Shown here one piece after another: positions 49,364 to 58,004 of a stretch of DNA of 64,000 nucleotides (position 1 is its first letter; every line of letters begins with the position of its first letter). Both the position numbers and the translations under genes were made by a program. A model generated the notes under the pieces. That model was not told the origin of the DNA, did no database searches, and saw nothing but the letters and a program-made list of their open reading frames with translations. The stretch is taken from NCBI RefSeq assembly GCF_027947575.1, contig NZ_CP116256.1:1798001-1862000 (forward strand), given 5' to 3'. Source of the stretch: Streptomyces rubrogriseus. Lineage in GTDB: Bacteria > Actinomycetota > Actinomycetes > Streptomycetales > Streptomycetaceae.

Positions 49364-50752
49364 TCAGTCGTGCATGTGGAGCGGCTTGCCGGCCAGCGCC
49401 AGGTGGGCCTCGCCGAGCGCCTCGTTCTGCGTCGGGTGGGCGTGGATGAGCTGGGCCACCTCGGCCGGCAGCGCCTCCCAGTTGTAGATCAGCTGCGCCT
49501 CGCCGACCTGCTCGCCCATACGGTCGCCGACCATGTGGACGCCGACCACGGCGCCGTCCTTGACCTGGACCAGCTTGATCTCGCCCGCGGTCTTCAGGAT
49601 GCGGCTCTTGCCGTTGCCGCCCAGGGGGAACTTGATCGAGACGACCTTGTCCGCGCCGTAGACCTCCTTCGCCCTGGCCTCGGTGAGACCGACGGAGGCG
49701 ACCTCCGGGTGGCAGTACGTCACCCGCGGCACGCCGTCGTAGTCGACCGGCACGGTCTTCAGGCCGGCGAGCCGCTCCGCCACCAGGATGCCCTCGGCGA
49801 AGCCGACGTGCGCGAGCTGGAGGGTGGGAACGAGGTCACCGACGGCGGAGATGGTCGGGACGTTGGTCCGCATGTACTCGTCCACGAGGACGAAGCCGCG
49901 GTCCGTCGCGACGCCGTTCTCCTCGTAGCCCAGGCCCTGCGAGACCGGGCCGCGGCCGATGGCGACGAGCAGGACCTCGGCCTCGAACTCCTTGCCGTCG
50001 GCGAGGGTGACCTTGACGCCGTCCTGGGTGTACTCGGCCTTCTGGAAGAAGGTGCCCAGGTTGAACTTGATGCCGCGCTTGCGGAAGGCGCGCTCCAGGA
50101 GCTTGGAGCTGTTCTCGTCCTCGACCGGGACGAGGTGCTTGAGGCCCTCGATGACCGTGACCTCGGAACCGAAGGACTTCCACGCGGAGGCGAACTCGAC
50201 GCCGATGACGCCGCCGCCCAGCACGATCGCGGACTTCGGCACGCGGTCCAGCGTGAGGGCGTGGTCCGAGGAGATGATCCGGTTGCCGTCGATCTCCAGG
50301 CCCGGCAGCGTCTTCGGCACGGAGCCGGTCGCGAGCAGGACGTGGCGGCCCTGGACACGCTGGCCGTTGACGTCGACGGAGGTGGGGGAGGAGAGCCGGC
50401 CCTCACCCTCGATGTACGTGATCTTGCGGGAGGCGACCAGACCCTGCAGGCCCTTGTACAGGCCGGCGATCACCTCGTCCTTGTACTTGTGCACGCCGGC
50501 CATGTCGACGCCCTCGAAGGACGTCTTGACGCCGAACTGCTCGCTCTCACGGGACTGGTCGGCGACCTCGCCCGCGTGGAGCAGGGCCTTGGTGGGGATG
50601 CAACCGTTGTGCAGGCAGGTGCCGCCGAGCTTGTTCTTCTCGATCAGGGCGACGTCCAGGCCCAGCTGCGCCCCGCGCAGGGCCGCGGCGTAACCACCGC
50701 TGCCACCGCCGAGGATCACTAGGTCGAAAACGGTGCTGGCGTCGTTCGCCAC
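49364..50752 (-). CDS. lpd: Dihydrolipoamide dehydrogenase (E3)
   Basis: The 462-residue flavoprotein reoxidises dihydrolipoyl groups of E2 and passes electrons to NAD+. Motifs: FAD fold VILGGGSGGYAAALRG (about 12-27), redox disulphide GGTCLHNGCIPT (about 43-54), NAD domain IVLGGGVIGVEFASAW (about 178-193), FAD/NAD motif TISAVGDLV (about 310) and active-site HAHPTQNEAL near 446. GTG 50752 follows GGAGG. Upstream of the E2 gene on the same strand with a 63-bp gap, it probably forms one operon with it. Confidence 0.98.
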   Translation of the reverse strand: MANDASTVFDLVILGGGSGGYAAALRGAQLGLDVALIEKNKLGGTCLHNGCIPTKALLHAGEVADQSRESEQFGVKTSFEGVDMAGVHKYKDEVIAGLYKGLQGLVASRKITYIEGEGRLSSPTSVDVNGQRVQGRHVLLATGSVPKTLPGLEIDGNRIISSDHALTLDRVPKSAIVLGGGVIGVEFASAWKSFGSEVTVIEGLKHLVPVEDENSSKLLERAFRKRGIKFNLGTFFQKAEYTQDGVKVTLADGKEFEAEVLLVAIGRGPVSQGLGYEENGVATDRGFVLVDEYMRTNVPTISAVGDLVPTLQLAHVGFAEGILVAERLAGLKTVPVDYDGVPRVTYCHPEVASVGLTEARAKEVYGADKVVSIKFPLGGNGKSRILKTAGEIKLVQVKDGAVVGVHMVGDRMGEQVGEAQLIYNWEALPAEVAQLIHAHPTQNEALGEAHLALAGKPLHMHD

Positions 50753-51131
50753 GTCACGTCCTCCATGCATGTGCGCCACGCCGGTCTCCAGTGACCGGTC
50801 GGCGGCTGGTGTCCGGCCGCTCATTGTTCTCGGCCCTTGGGTGGGCCCTGTCCTGCCGGGCTCCATCTTCGCACTTGTGAGAGGCGAACGAGACGTGGGG
50901 CCGGGGTGTGAGACACCCCACGTTCACGTGAGCGGGTTTTCCCTGCGGTTCATTTGTGCCGACGCCAGCGGCTCCGCCGCGTGGGCGCGACGCCCTGCGG
51001 TTCTTCTCGGCCGACGCCGGGACAGCCCACCCAGGGGCGCGGGGAACCGCGCGACGAGCCACGACGGGCCCGCAGCCGCACGATCACCCGCGCCCCGAAC
51101 CCCTTAGGCGCCCCCGGCCCAGCTGGCCCAG
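50753..51131. other. 379-bp intergenic region between lpd and pepA
   Basis: It holds the lpd promoter region, the second copy of the GGGGCGCGGGGAAC element (51034-51054) and an imperfect direct repeat CCTGCGGTTCATT / CCTGCGGTTCTTC about 52 bp apart (near 50941 and 50993). No gene is seen. Confidence 0.6.
51034..51054 (+). repeat. Dispersed repeat element, copy 2 (GGGGCGCGGGGAAC core)
   Basis: GGGGCGCGGGGAACCGCGCG plus one A differs from the copy at 46648-46668 at a single base. It lies in the lpd-pepA intergenic region. Confidence 0.65.
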
Positions 51132-52676
51132 CTAGCCCAGCTCACCCGCAGCCGCCAGCTCGGCGACCCGCACCAGCGTCCGCACCGCCGTCCCCGTGCC
51201 GCCCTTCGGCGTGTACCCGAACGGCCCGCCCTCGTTGAAGGCCGGACCCGCGATGTCCAGGTGCGCCCAGGTGATGCCCTCGCCGACGAACTCGCGCAGG
51301 AACAGACCGGCCACCAGGCCGCCGCCCATCCGCTCGCCCATGTTCGCGATGTCCGCGGTCGGCGAGTCCATGCCCTTGCGCAGGTGTTCCGGCAGCGGCA
51401 TCGGCCACGCCGGCTCGCCGGACTCCTCCGCCGCCTCGTGCACCGCGGAGCGGAACGCGTCGTCGTTCGCCATGATCCCGTACGTGCGGCTGCCCAGCGC
51501 CAGCATCATCGCGCCCGTCAGCGTCGCCACGTCGATGATCGCGTCCGGCTTGTCCTGCGAGGCCGCCCACAGCGCGTCGGCGAGCACCAGCCGGCCCTCG
51601 GCGTCGGTGTTGAGCACCTCCACCGTCTTGCCGCTGTACATGCGCAGCACATCACCCGGGCGGGTGGCGGAGCCCGACGGCATGTTCTCGGCCAGCGCCA
51701 GCCAGCCGGTCACGTTGACCTCCAGGCCGAGCCGCGCGGCCGCGACCACCGCGGCGAACACGGCGGCGGCACCGGCCATGTCGCACTTCATCGTCTCGTT
51801 GTGGCCGGCCGGCTTCAGCGAGATGCCGCCCGAGTCGTAGGTGATGCCCTTGCCGACGAAGGCGAGGGACTTCTTCGCCTTGGGCGAGGTGTACGACAGC
51901 TTCACCAGCCGCGGACCCGACGCCGAACCGGCGCCGACGCCGAGGATGCCGCCGTAGCCGCCCTTGGTGAGCGCCTTCTCGTCGAGCACCTGCACCTTGA
52001 TGCCGTGCTCCTTGGCGGCCGCCTGCGCCACCGCCGCGAAAGCCTCCGGGTCGAGGTCGTTCGGCGGGGTGTTGACCAGGTCGCGGGCGCGGTTCAGCTC
52101 CTCGGCGACGGCCGCGGCACGCTCGATCGCCGCCTTGTACGCCTTGTCGCGCGGCTTGCCGCCGAGCAGCGCGGCCTCCGCCAGCGGGGCCTTGCCGTTG
52201 CCGTTGGCCTTCGCCTTGGCACCCTTGGCCTCCGTGGCCGACGCCTTGTACGCGTCGAAGGAGTACGCGCCGAGCAGCAGGCCCTCGGCGACGACACCGG
52301 CGTCGGCGGCCTCGGCGAGCGGCAGGGCGAAGGCGGCCTTCTTGGCGCCGGCCAGGGCGCGGGCGGCCGCGCCGGCGGCCCGGCGCAGCGCCTCGGGGTC
52401 GAAACCGGCGTCCTTCTCGGGCTCGGCACCGAGGCCCACCGCCACGACGACGGGGGCCTTGAAGCCGGACGGAGCGGGCAGCTTCGTCACCTCGCCCTCG
52501 GCACCGGAGGCGCCGAGGGTCTCCAGGACGGCGGCGAGCCGGCCGTCGTACGCCTTGTCCACGGCCTCGGCGCCCGGGGCGACGGACGGGCCGCCTGCGC
52601 CCTTGGCGACGCCGATCACGATCGCGTCGGCCCGCAGGCCGGGCGCCGCGGCGGTGGAGAGAGTGAGAGCAGTCAC
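51132..52676 (-). CDS. pepA: Leucyl aminopeptidase (M17)
   Basis: The 514-residue cytosolic dimetal aminopeptidase removes N-terminal amino acids from peptides. The metal and active-site region is intact: VGKGITYDSGGISLKPAGHNE (about 261-281), KCDMAGAAAVFA, VLNTDAEGRLVLADAL near 344 and DVATLTGA. An alanine/lysine-rich N-terminal domain precedes it. GTG 52676 gives VTALTLSTAAAP with a weak ribosome site. Family members also act as DNA-binding proteins in E. coli; no sign of that here. Its stop is 379 bp from lpd. Confidence 0.95.
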   Translation of the reverse strand: MTALTLSTAAAPGLRADAIVIGVAKGAGGPSVAPGAEAVDKAYDGRLAAVLETLGASGAEGEVTKLPAPSGFKAPVVVAVGLGAEPEKDAGFDPEALRRAAGAAARALAGAKKAAFALPLAEAADAGVVAEGLLLGAYSFDAYKASATEAKGAKAKANGNGKAPLAEAALLGGKPRDKAYKAAIERAAAVAEELNRARDLVNTPPNDLDPEAFAAVAQAAAKEHGIKVQVLDEKALTKGGYGGILGVGAGSASGPRLVKLSYTSPKAKKSLAFVGKGITYDSGGISLKPAGHNETMKCDMAGAAAVFAAVVAAARLGLEVNVTGWLALAENMPSGSATRPGDVLRMYSGKTVEVLNTDAEGRLVLADALWAASQDKPDAIIDVATLTGAMMLALGSRTYGIMANDDAFRSAVHEAAEESGEPAWPMPLPEHLRKGMDSPTADIANMGERMGGGLVAGLFLREFVGEGITWAHLDIAGPAFNEGGPFGYTPKGGTGTAVRTLVRVAELAAAGELG

Positions 52677-52928
52677 GGTGGTGAAATCTCGCTTCCGTAT
52701 GAAGTCTGGTGTGGCCGAATGCGGGTGGGTCGACCGGGCCCGACATCCGACCCTAGATCCCTCCTGCGATGCGGTCCTCGCCTGGGCAGGCGAACACTCG
52801 GCACGAGCCTACGCTCGCGCACGGGCGCGCTCCCTCCCGCGGGGCCGTGGTTTCCCCGCCGCTGTGCGGGTGGGAGATCATTCCGGGGGCATGCCGCCCA
52901 CCCCCTCCCGCACTCTGGAGCACTTCCC

Positions 52929-53774
52929 GTGAGACGCCCGGTCCTGCCGACAGCCCTTCTCCTGCTGCTGCTTGCCGGCTGCACCTCGGCCCCCGCCGGC
53001 GACGACGGTGACGGCGGTGCCGGCGTCGGCGTCGGCGGTGGCGGTGGCGGTGGCGGTGGCGGTGGCGAGGCCGCCGGCCACTGGCGGCCGACGGCCGGCA
53101 CCGCCTGGCAGTGGCAGCTCAGTGGCAGGCTCGACACCTCCGTCGACGTACCGGTCTACGACATCGACGGCTTCGACCACGACGAGGCCACGGTCGCCGG
53201 CCTGCACGACGACGGGCGCAAGGTCATCTGCTACGTCTCCACCGGCGCCTGGGAGGACTTCCGGCCCGACGCCGACGCGTTCCCCGAGGAGGTGCTGGGC
53301 AAGGGCAACGGCTGGGAGGGCGAGCGGTGGCTGGACATCCGCGCGACTGACGTCCTGGAGCCGCTGATGGCCGAGCGCCTCGACATGTGCCGCGACAAGG
53401 GCTTCGACGCCGTGGAGCCGGACAACATGGACGGCTACAAGAACGACACCGGCTTCCCGCTCACCGGCGACGACCAGCTCCGCTACAACCGGCTGATCGC
53501 GAAGCTCGCCCACGACCGCGGGATGGCCGTCGGGCTGAAGAACGACCTGGACCAGATCCCGGACCTGGTCGACGACTTCGACTTCGCCGTCAACGAACAG
53601 TGCGCCCAGTACGGCGAGTGCGCCGACAACCGGCCGTTCGTCGACGCGGACAAGGCGGTGTTCCACGTCGAGTACGAGCTGCCGACCGAGCGCTTCTGCG
53701 CCGACTCCCGTGAGCTGCGGCTCAGTTCGATGCTGAAGAAGTACGAACTGGACGCGTGGCGGGAGGCCTGCTGA
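52929..53774 (+). CDS. GH114-type lipoprotein (endo-alpha-1,4-polygalactosaminidase-like)
   Basis: The 281-residue exported lipoprotein has a signal peptide with lipobox LLAGCTSA (Cys near 18). A run of about a dozen glycines follows, coded by GGCGGT repeats, then the GH114 domain: WQWQLSGRLDTSVDVPVYD (about 61-79), KVICYVSTGAWEDFRPD and the active-site area CRDKGFDAVEPDNMDGY (about 157-173, Asp/Glu). GH114 enzymes cut alpha-1,4-linked galactosamine polymers. GTG 52929 has GGAG upstream. It is divergent from pepA and converges on the cobS gene. Confidence 0.88.
   Translation: MRRPVLPTALLLLLLAGCTSAPAGDDGDGGAGVGVGGGGGGGGGGGEAAGHWRPTAGTAWQWQLSGRLDTSVDVPVYDIDGFDHDEATVAGLHDDGRKVICYVSTGAWEDFRPDADAFPEEVLGKGNGWEGERWLDIRATDVLEPLMAERLDMCRDKGFDAVEPDNMDGYKNDTGFPLTGDDQLRYNRLIAKLAHDRGMAVGLKNDLDQIPDLVDDFDFAVNEQCAQYGECADNRPFVDADKAVFHVEYELPTERFCADSRELRLSSMLKKYELDAWREAC
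53034..53069 (+). repeat. GGCGGT tandem repeat coding for polyglycine
   Basis: About six copies of GGCGGT after the lipobox code for a glycine linker in the GH114 lipoprotein. Such a tract can vary in length by slippage. Confidence 0.7.
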
Positions 53775-53783
53775 GCCGGTGGC

Positions 53784-54566
53784 TCAACCGAGGACGAGGA
53801 CCACGAGGGCGGTGGTGGCCGCCGTCTCCGCCACGCCGCCGAAGACGTCGCCCGTGACGCCGCCGAAGCGGCGGACGCAGTGGCGCAGGAGGAGTTCGGC
53901 CACCGCGGCGGCGCACACCACGGCGAGCGCCGTGCGCAGCGCGTCGTACGGGCCCAGGTACGCGCCCGCCGCCGCGCCAGCCAGGGTGACGGCCGCCGTC
54001 GCCGCCAGCGCCCCGCCGGCCGGGACCACCCCGGCGACCGCCGCGCCCAGGCCCTCCGGGCGGGCGGCGGGCACTCCGGTCCGGGCCGCCGTCGTGAGCG
54101 CCAGCCGGGCGGCGGTCGCCGACACCACGGCGGCGAGCGCGCCCCGCGCCCACGAGCCGTCGTAGGCCTGCGCGAGGGCGGCCACCTGGGCGAGCAGCGT
54201 GAACAGCAGGGTGAGCACGCCGAACGGTCCGATGTCCGACTGCTTCATGATCCGCAGGGCGTCCTCGGCGGGCTTGCCGCTGCCCAGTCCGTCGGCGGTG
54301 TCGGCCAGTCCGTCCAGGTGCAGTCCACGCGTGAGTACGGCGGGGACGGCGGCCGTGGCGACCGCGGCGAGCAGGGTCCCGGCACCCAGGGCGAGCAGCA
54401 GGAGCCCGGCGGCCGCGGCGGCGACGCCGACGGTCAGCCCGGCCAGCGGCGCGCACAGCATGCCGCCGCGCGCGGCGTCCCGGTCCCAGCGGGTCACCTT
54501 GACCGGGAGCACGGTGAGGGTGCCGAAGGCGAAACGGAGGCCGTCGGGGGAGGGGGTCCTGAGCAC
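53784..54566 (-). CDS. cobS: Adenosylcobinamide-GDP ribazoletransferase
   Basis: The 260-residue integral membrane enzyme joins adenosylcobinamide-GDP and alpha-ribazole in the last steps of cobalamin assembly. It has the family mark GLHLDGLADTADGLGSGKPAEDALRIMKQSDIG (about 81-113 in segments) with multiple hydrophobic segments before and after. GTG 54566 starts VLRTPSPDGLRFAFGTLT. The cobT and cobU genes lie 1.5-3.5 kb away, so this is a late cobalamin cluster. Confidence 0.95.
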   Translation of the reverse strand: MLRTPSPDGLRFAFGTLTVLPVKVTRWDRDAARGGMLCAPLAGLTVGVAAAAAGLLLLALGAGTLLAAVATAAVPAVLTRGLHLDGLADTADGLGSGKPAEDALRIMKQSDIGPFGVLTLLFTLLAQVAALAQAYDGSWARGALAAVVSATAARLALTTAARTGVPAARPEGLGAAVAGVVPAGGALAATAAVTLAGAAAGAYLGPYDALRTALAVVCAAAVAELLLRHCVRRFGGVTGDVFGGVAETAATTALVVLVLG

Positions 54567-54626
54567 CGGCGCAGACTACCCGGCGGTCGGCGGGGCGTGG
54601 GCGGGCACTGGGGATAAAGTGCGCAT

Positions 54627-55367
54627 ATGGGAGATTGGTGGCAGCGCAACATCATGGAGCCGGGCAAGCTGCCGCTGCTCCTCGCGCTGGCGGCGTTCGT
54701 GCTGACGTTCGCGATCACCCGGGTGATCACCCGTCTGATCCGGGCGGGCAAGGGGCCCTTCGGGAACGTCAAGGCGGGCGGGGTGCACATCCACCACGTC
54801 GTTCCGGGGGTCGTGCTCACCGTCGTCGGGGGCTTCGGCGCGGTCGCGGGGGGCCGGCACGGGGTCTGGTCGGCGCTCGCGGCGGTGGTCTTCGGTATCG
54901 GGGCGGGGCTGGTCCTGGACGAGTTCGCGCTGATCCTGCACCTCGACGACGTGTACTGGAGCGAGGCGGGGCGCAAGAGCGTGGAGGTCGTGGTGCTCAC
55001 CGCGGCGCTGGTCGGGCTGGTGCTGGCGGGGTTCACGCCGTTCGGTGTCGACGGGATGTCCCAGGACGAGTTGCAGGACCGCGCGAACGTCATCGCGACG
55101 GTCGCGGGGAACTTCCTGTTCTCCCTCCTCGCCCTGGCCAAGGGCAAGGCGCGGCTGGCGATCTTCGGGGTCATCGTGCCCCTGGTCGCTCTGGTCGGCG
55201 CGGTTCGCCTGGCCCGGCCGGGCTCTCCGTGGGCCCGCCGGTTCTACGCCCGCCGGCCGCGGGCCCGCGCACGCGCCCGGCTGCGCGCCGCCCGCCACGA
55301 CCGCCGCTGGTCCGGACCGCGCCGCGTCGTCCAGGACTGGATCGGCGGCCGTCCGGATCCGCGGTGA
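54627..55367 (+). CDS. Integral membrane protein, uncharacterised
   Basis: The 246-residue protein has five or so hydrophobic segments (about 17-36, 58-72, 79-96, 118-138 and 185-200). Conserved-looking polar residues sit around KAGGVHIHHVVPGV and LVLDEFALILHLDDVYW, which could be a metal or substrate site. The tail is arginine-rich. TAAAGT lies 6 nt before the ATG at 54627, so it may be leaderless. It sits between cobS and cobT, but on the opposite strand to both. I cannot name a function. Confidence 0.8.
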   Translation: MGDWWQRNIMEPGKLPLLLALAAFVLTFAITRVITRLIRAGKGPFGNVKAGGVHIHHVVPGVVLTVVGGFGAVAGGRHGVWSALAAVVFGIGAGLVLDEFALILHLDDVYWSEAGRKSVEVVVLTAALVGLVLAGFTPFGVDGMSQDELQDRANVIATVAGNFLFSLLALAKGKARLAIFGVIVPLVALVGAVRLARPGSPWARRFYARRPRARARARLRAARHDRRWSGPRRVVQDWIGGRPDPR

Positions 55368-55400
55368 CGGTGCCCTGCCTGCGGCGGCCTGTGCGGGTTC

Positions 55401-56030
55401 GGTGGGGGTGCGTGTAGCGCGGTGTGTCCGGTGGGTGGGTCGGGGTCGCGCCGGGGGGTGTCCGTCCTCGGAACGGCGCGGAATCGGTCACTTGAAGAGG
55501 CTCGGGGCGTTGACGCGCCAACCGCTGCGGGCGGACACCCCCCGACACGCCCCCTTCTCGCCGTACGCGGCTGCGGCCCGCCCTCGCTCCGCGCTCCTTC
55601 TCGCCGTACGCGGCTTCCCCGCCGCGTCGCCCCCGGCCGCCGCTGCGGGCCGTCGTCGCCCCCGCGGCAGCTGCGCGTGCCCCCCCGCCGCAGCTGCGAG
55701 CAGTCGCCGCCCCCGCCGCTGCGGGCAGTCGCCGCCTCCCCGCCGCCGCTGCACGTGCCCCCGCCGCAGCTGCGGGCAGTCTCCGCCTCCCCGCCGCCGC
55801 TGCACGTGCCCCCGCCGCAGCTGCGGGCAGTCTCCGCCTCCCTGCCGCCGCTGCGCGTGACCGCCCCCGCCGCCGCTGCGGGCAGTCGTGCCGCTGGGGC
55901 GGCACGGGTGGGCGCAGCGGCACCCCGCAACGCCGGGCCGCGCACCCCTCGCGCCCGCGCCCACCCCAGGGCCGGGTGCTACGCCGGGCCGCGCGACCTA
56001 CCCCGCGCCCGCACCCACCCCGGAGGACCA
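55401..56030. repeat. Long structured intergenic repeat, copy B, with internal tandem expansion
   Basis: Same element as at 42069-42483, same orientation. The hairpin arms are GGGGGGTGTCCG (55453-55464) and CGGACACCCCCC (55532-55543), a perfect 12-bp pairing; copy A pairs 11 bp, so length changed on both arms. The short hairpin GTGCCGC/GCGGCAC is at 55888-55905. Copy B has two 51-bp units (55741-55842) absent from copy A and a second GCCGGGCCGCGC tail block after 55983. Confidence 0.85.
55741..55842 (+). repeat. 51-bp tandem repeat inside copy B
   Basis: Two near-perfect units (55741-55791 and 55792-55842) of CGCCGCCGCTGCACGTGCCC, then CCGCCGCAGCTGCGGGC and AGTCTCCGCCTCC. A partial third unit follows. 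51 bp equals 17 codons, but no coding frame is convincing. Confidence 0.8.
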
Positions 56031-56056
56031 AGCCAGCCCGGTCCACTGAACCGCGT

Positions 56057-57130
56057 TCACTCGTCCCCGGGCACGGCCTTGCCGTCGGAGATCTCCGGCA
56101 GCTCCGCTGCCAAGGACGCCGCCGCCTGGACCAGGGGCAGCGCCAGCAGTCCGCCCGCGCCCTCGCCCACCTGTACGCCCTGGGTCAGCAGCGGCTCCAT
56201 GGCCATCCGGTCCAGCGCCTTCGCCTGGCCCGGCTCCCCGCTGTCGTGCGCGGCCAGCCACCAGTCCGGCGCCCGGAACGCCACCCGCTGCCCGACCAGC
56301 GCGCACGCGGCCGTCACGACGCCGTCCAGGATCACCGGCACCTTCCGCACCGCGCTCTGCAGCAGGAAGCCCGTCATGGCGGTGAGGTCCGCGCCGCCGA
56401 CCGTGGCGAGGAGTTGCAGCTGGTCGCCGAGGACGGGGCGCGCGCGGCGCAGCGCGTCGCGGATCGCCGCGCACTTGCGCATCCAGGCCAGGTCGTCGAT
56501 CGGCAGCCCGCCCCGGCCGGTGACGACCGACGCGTCCGTCCCGCACAGCGCGGCCACCAGCGTCCCCGCCGCCGTCGTACCGCCCACGCTCACGTCACCC
56601 AGCACCACCAGGTCGGTGCCCGAGTCGGCCTCCTCGTCGGCCACCGCCATCCCGGCGCGGAAGGAGGCCTCCGCCTCCTCGGGGGTCAGCGCGTCCTCGA
56701 TGTCGATGCGGCCGCCGCCGCGCCGCACCCGGTGTCCCGCCACCTCGGCCGGCAACGTCTCCGGGTCGCAGTCCAGGGCCATGTCGACGACGCGCACCGG
56801 TACGTCCAGGCGCCTGGCGAGCACCGACACCGGCCGGCCGCCCTCCAGTACCGCGCGCACCAGTTCACCGGCACCGCCCGCGGGCCGCGCCGACACGCCC
56901 AGCTCGGCGACCTTGTGGTCGCCGGCGAAGAGCACCACCCGGGGGCGTACGACGGGGCGTACCGGTACGGCGGACTGGGCCGCCGACAGCCACTCGCCCA
57001 GGTCGTCGAGGCGGCCCAGTGATCCGGGCGGGACGACCTGACGCTCCCGGCGCGCCTCCGCGTCGCGACGTACCCCGCCGTCGGGGCGCTCGATCAGGTC
57101 GGTGAAGTCGTCGAGATTCAGCGAGCTCAT
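56057..57130 (-). CDS. cobT: Nicotinate-nucleotide--dimethylbenzimidazole phosphoribosyltransferase
   Basis: The 357-residue enzyme makes alpha-ribazole phosphate, the lower-ligand precursor of cobalamin. Motifs include VVLFAGDHKVAELGVSARP (about 66-84), LVVLGDVSVGGTTAAGTL (about 174-191) and QLLATVGGADLTAMTGFLL near 236. ATG 57130 lies 7 nt after TACTGT, so the message is probably leaderless; no riboswitch is visible upstream. It is convergent with the 54627 gene and shares the pathway with cobS and cobU. Confidence 0.95.
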   Translation of the reverse strand: MSSLNLDDFTDLIERPDGGVRRDAEARRERQVVPPGSLGRLDDLGEWLSAAQSAVPVRPVVRPRVVLFAGDHKVAELGVSARPAGGAGELVRAVLEGGRPVSVLARRLDVPVRVVDMALDCDPETLPAEVAGHRVRRGGGRIDIEDALTPEEAEASFRAGMAVADEEADSGTDLVVLGDVSVGGTTAAGTLVAALCGTDASVVTGRGGLPIDDLAWMRKCAAIRDALRRARPVLGDQLQLLATVGGADLTAMTGFLLQSAVRKVPVILDGVVTAACALVGQRVAFRAPDWWLAAHDSGEPGQAKALDRMAMEPLLTQGVQVGEGAGGLLALPLVQAAASLAAELPEISDGKAVPGDE

Positions 57131-57242
57131 TCGCCGAACAGTACCGGCCCCGGTCGAACGCGAAGGAGGGCCCGTGGGCGGCACGTCCGGGCGGCGTCGT
57201 TGCGCCCCGGATCGCGCTCACCTACGTAACGTTTTGCCTGGA

Positions 57243-58004
57243 ATGTCTTACGTGCCCGCGTACGTCTCGTGTCGGGAGCCGCTCGTGTCCGGAACCTCCG
57301 CCCCCTCGGTGCCTCCCGTCCCCCCGTACGGGCCGTACCGCGAGGACTGCCCCTGGTGCGGCTCGCGGCGGCTGCGGGCCCGGCTGCGCGGTGACGGGCC
57401 GCGGCAGGGGGCACCCCACCGGTCTCCGGTCGAGCGGTGCGCGGACTGCCGCCACGTCTTCCGGAACCCGCCGCTCACCCCCGGTCCGGAGCATCTTCTG
57501 GTCCGGGCCGGAGTCCGGTTCAGACACCGGCTGGCCGCCCGGGCGCTGTACCGCCACTGTCCCGAGCCCGAGAGCTGGCTGGACGTCGGCACCGGCGACG
57601 CCGACTTCCCCCGGACCGCCCGCACGCACTTCCCGTACACCGCGTTCGACGGCCTGGACGCCACCCACCGCGTGCTGCGGGCCCGCGCCGTCGAGCGGGT
57701 CGAGGAGGCGTTCGTCGGGCGGCTGACGGATCCGCACATCGCGGCCCGGCTGCGGGCGCGCTACGACGTCGTGAGCCTCTTCCAGTACCTGGAGCGGGTG
57801 GTGGACCCGCGGGCGGAGCTGCGAGGCGCGCTGCGGGTGCTGCGGCCCGGCGGGCATCTGCTCGTCGACGTGGCCGACCCGCGTCGCCTGCTGCCCGTCC
57901 ACCCGGTCGGACTGGGCGCCGAACTCGTGGCCCAGGGCTGCACGGTCCTCACGGGCGCCAGGGGGCACCGGGTCGTCGCGCGCAAGGACGGCTCAGCCCC
58001 GTAG
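57243..58004 (+). CDS. Class I SAM-dependent methyltransferase with N-terminal zinc ribbon
   Basis: The 253-residue protein has a zinc-ribbon-like part (CPWCGSRRLR near 36, then CADCRHVF near 66, two CxxC). A methyltransferase Rossmann domain follows (WLDVGTGDADFP near 115, FDGLDA, YDVVSLFQYLERVVDP near 174 and LRPGGHLLVDVA near 202). This layout is seen in SAM methyltransferases of the class annotated methyltransferase type 11/12. The target is unknown. Its last 12 bases overlap the end of cobU on the other strand. ATG 57243 is chosen after a GCCTGGA purine stretch. Confidence 0.88.
   Translation: MSYVPAYVSCREPLVSGTSAPSVPPVPPYGPYREDCPWCGSRRLRARLRGDGPRQGAPHRSPVERCADCRHVFRNPPLTPGPEHLLVRAGVRFRHRLAARALYRHCPEPESWLDVGTGDADFPRTARTHFPYTAFDGLDATHRVLRARAVERVEEAFVGRLTDPHIAARLRARYDVVSLFQYLERVVDPRAELRGALRVLRPGGHLLVDVADPRRLLPVHPVGLGAELVAQGCTVLTGARGHRVVARKDGSAP

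Larger units (their letters stand above)
55368..56056. other. 689-bp intergenic region between convergent genes
   Basis: It is almost wholly occupied by copy B of the long structured repeat (55401-56030). No convincing gene or RNA gene is visible. Confidence 0.7.

Noticed and set aside
53034..53069. Polyglycine tract as a separate small gene
   Set aside because: It is continuous with the lipobox and the GH114 domain in one frame.
55680..55870. CRISPR-like tandem arrays
   Set aside because: The 51-bp units are contiguous with no variable spacers, and no cas genes are present.
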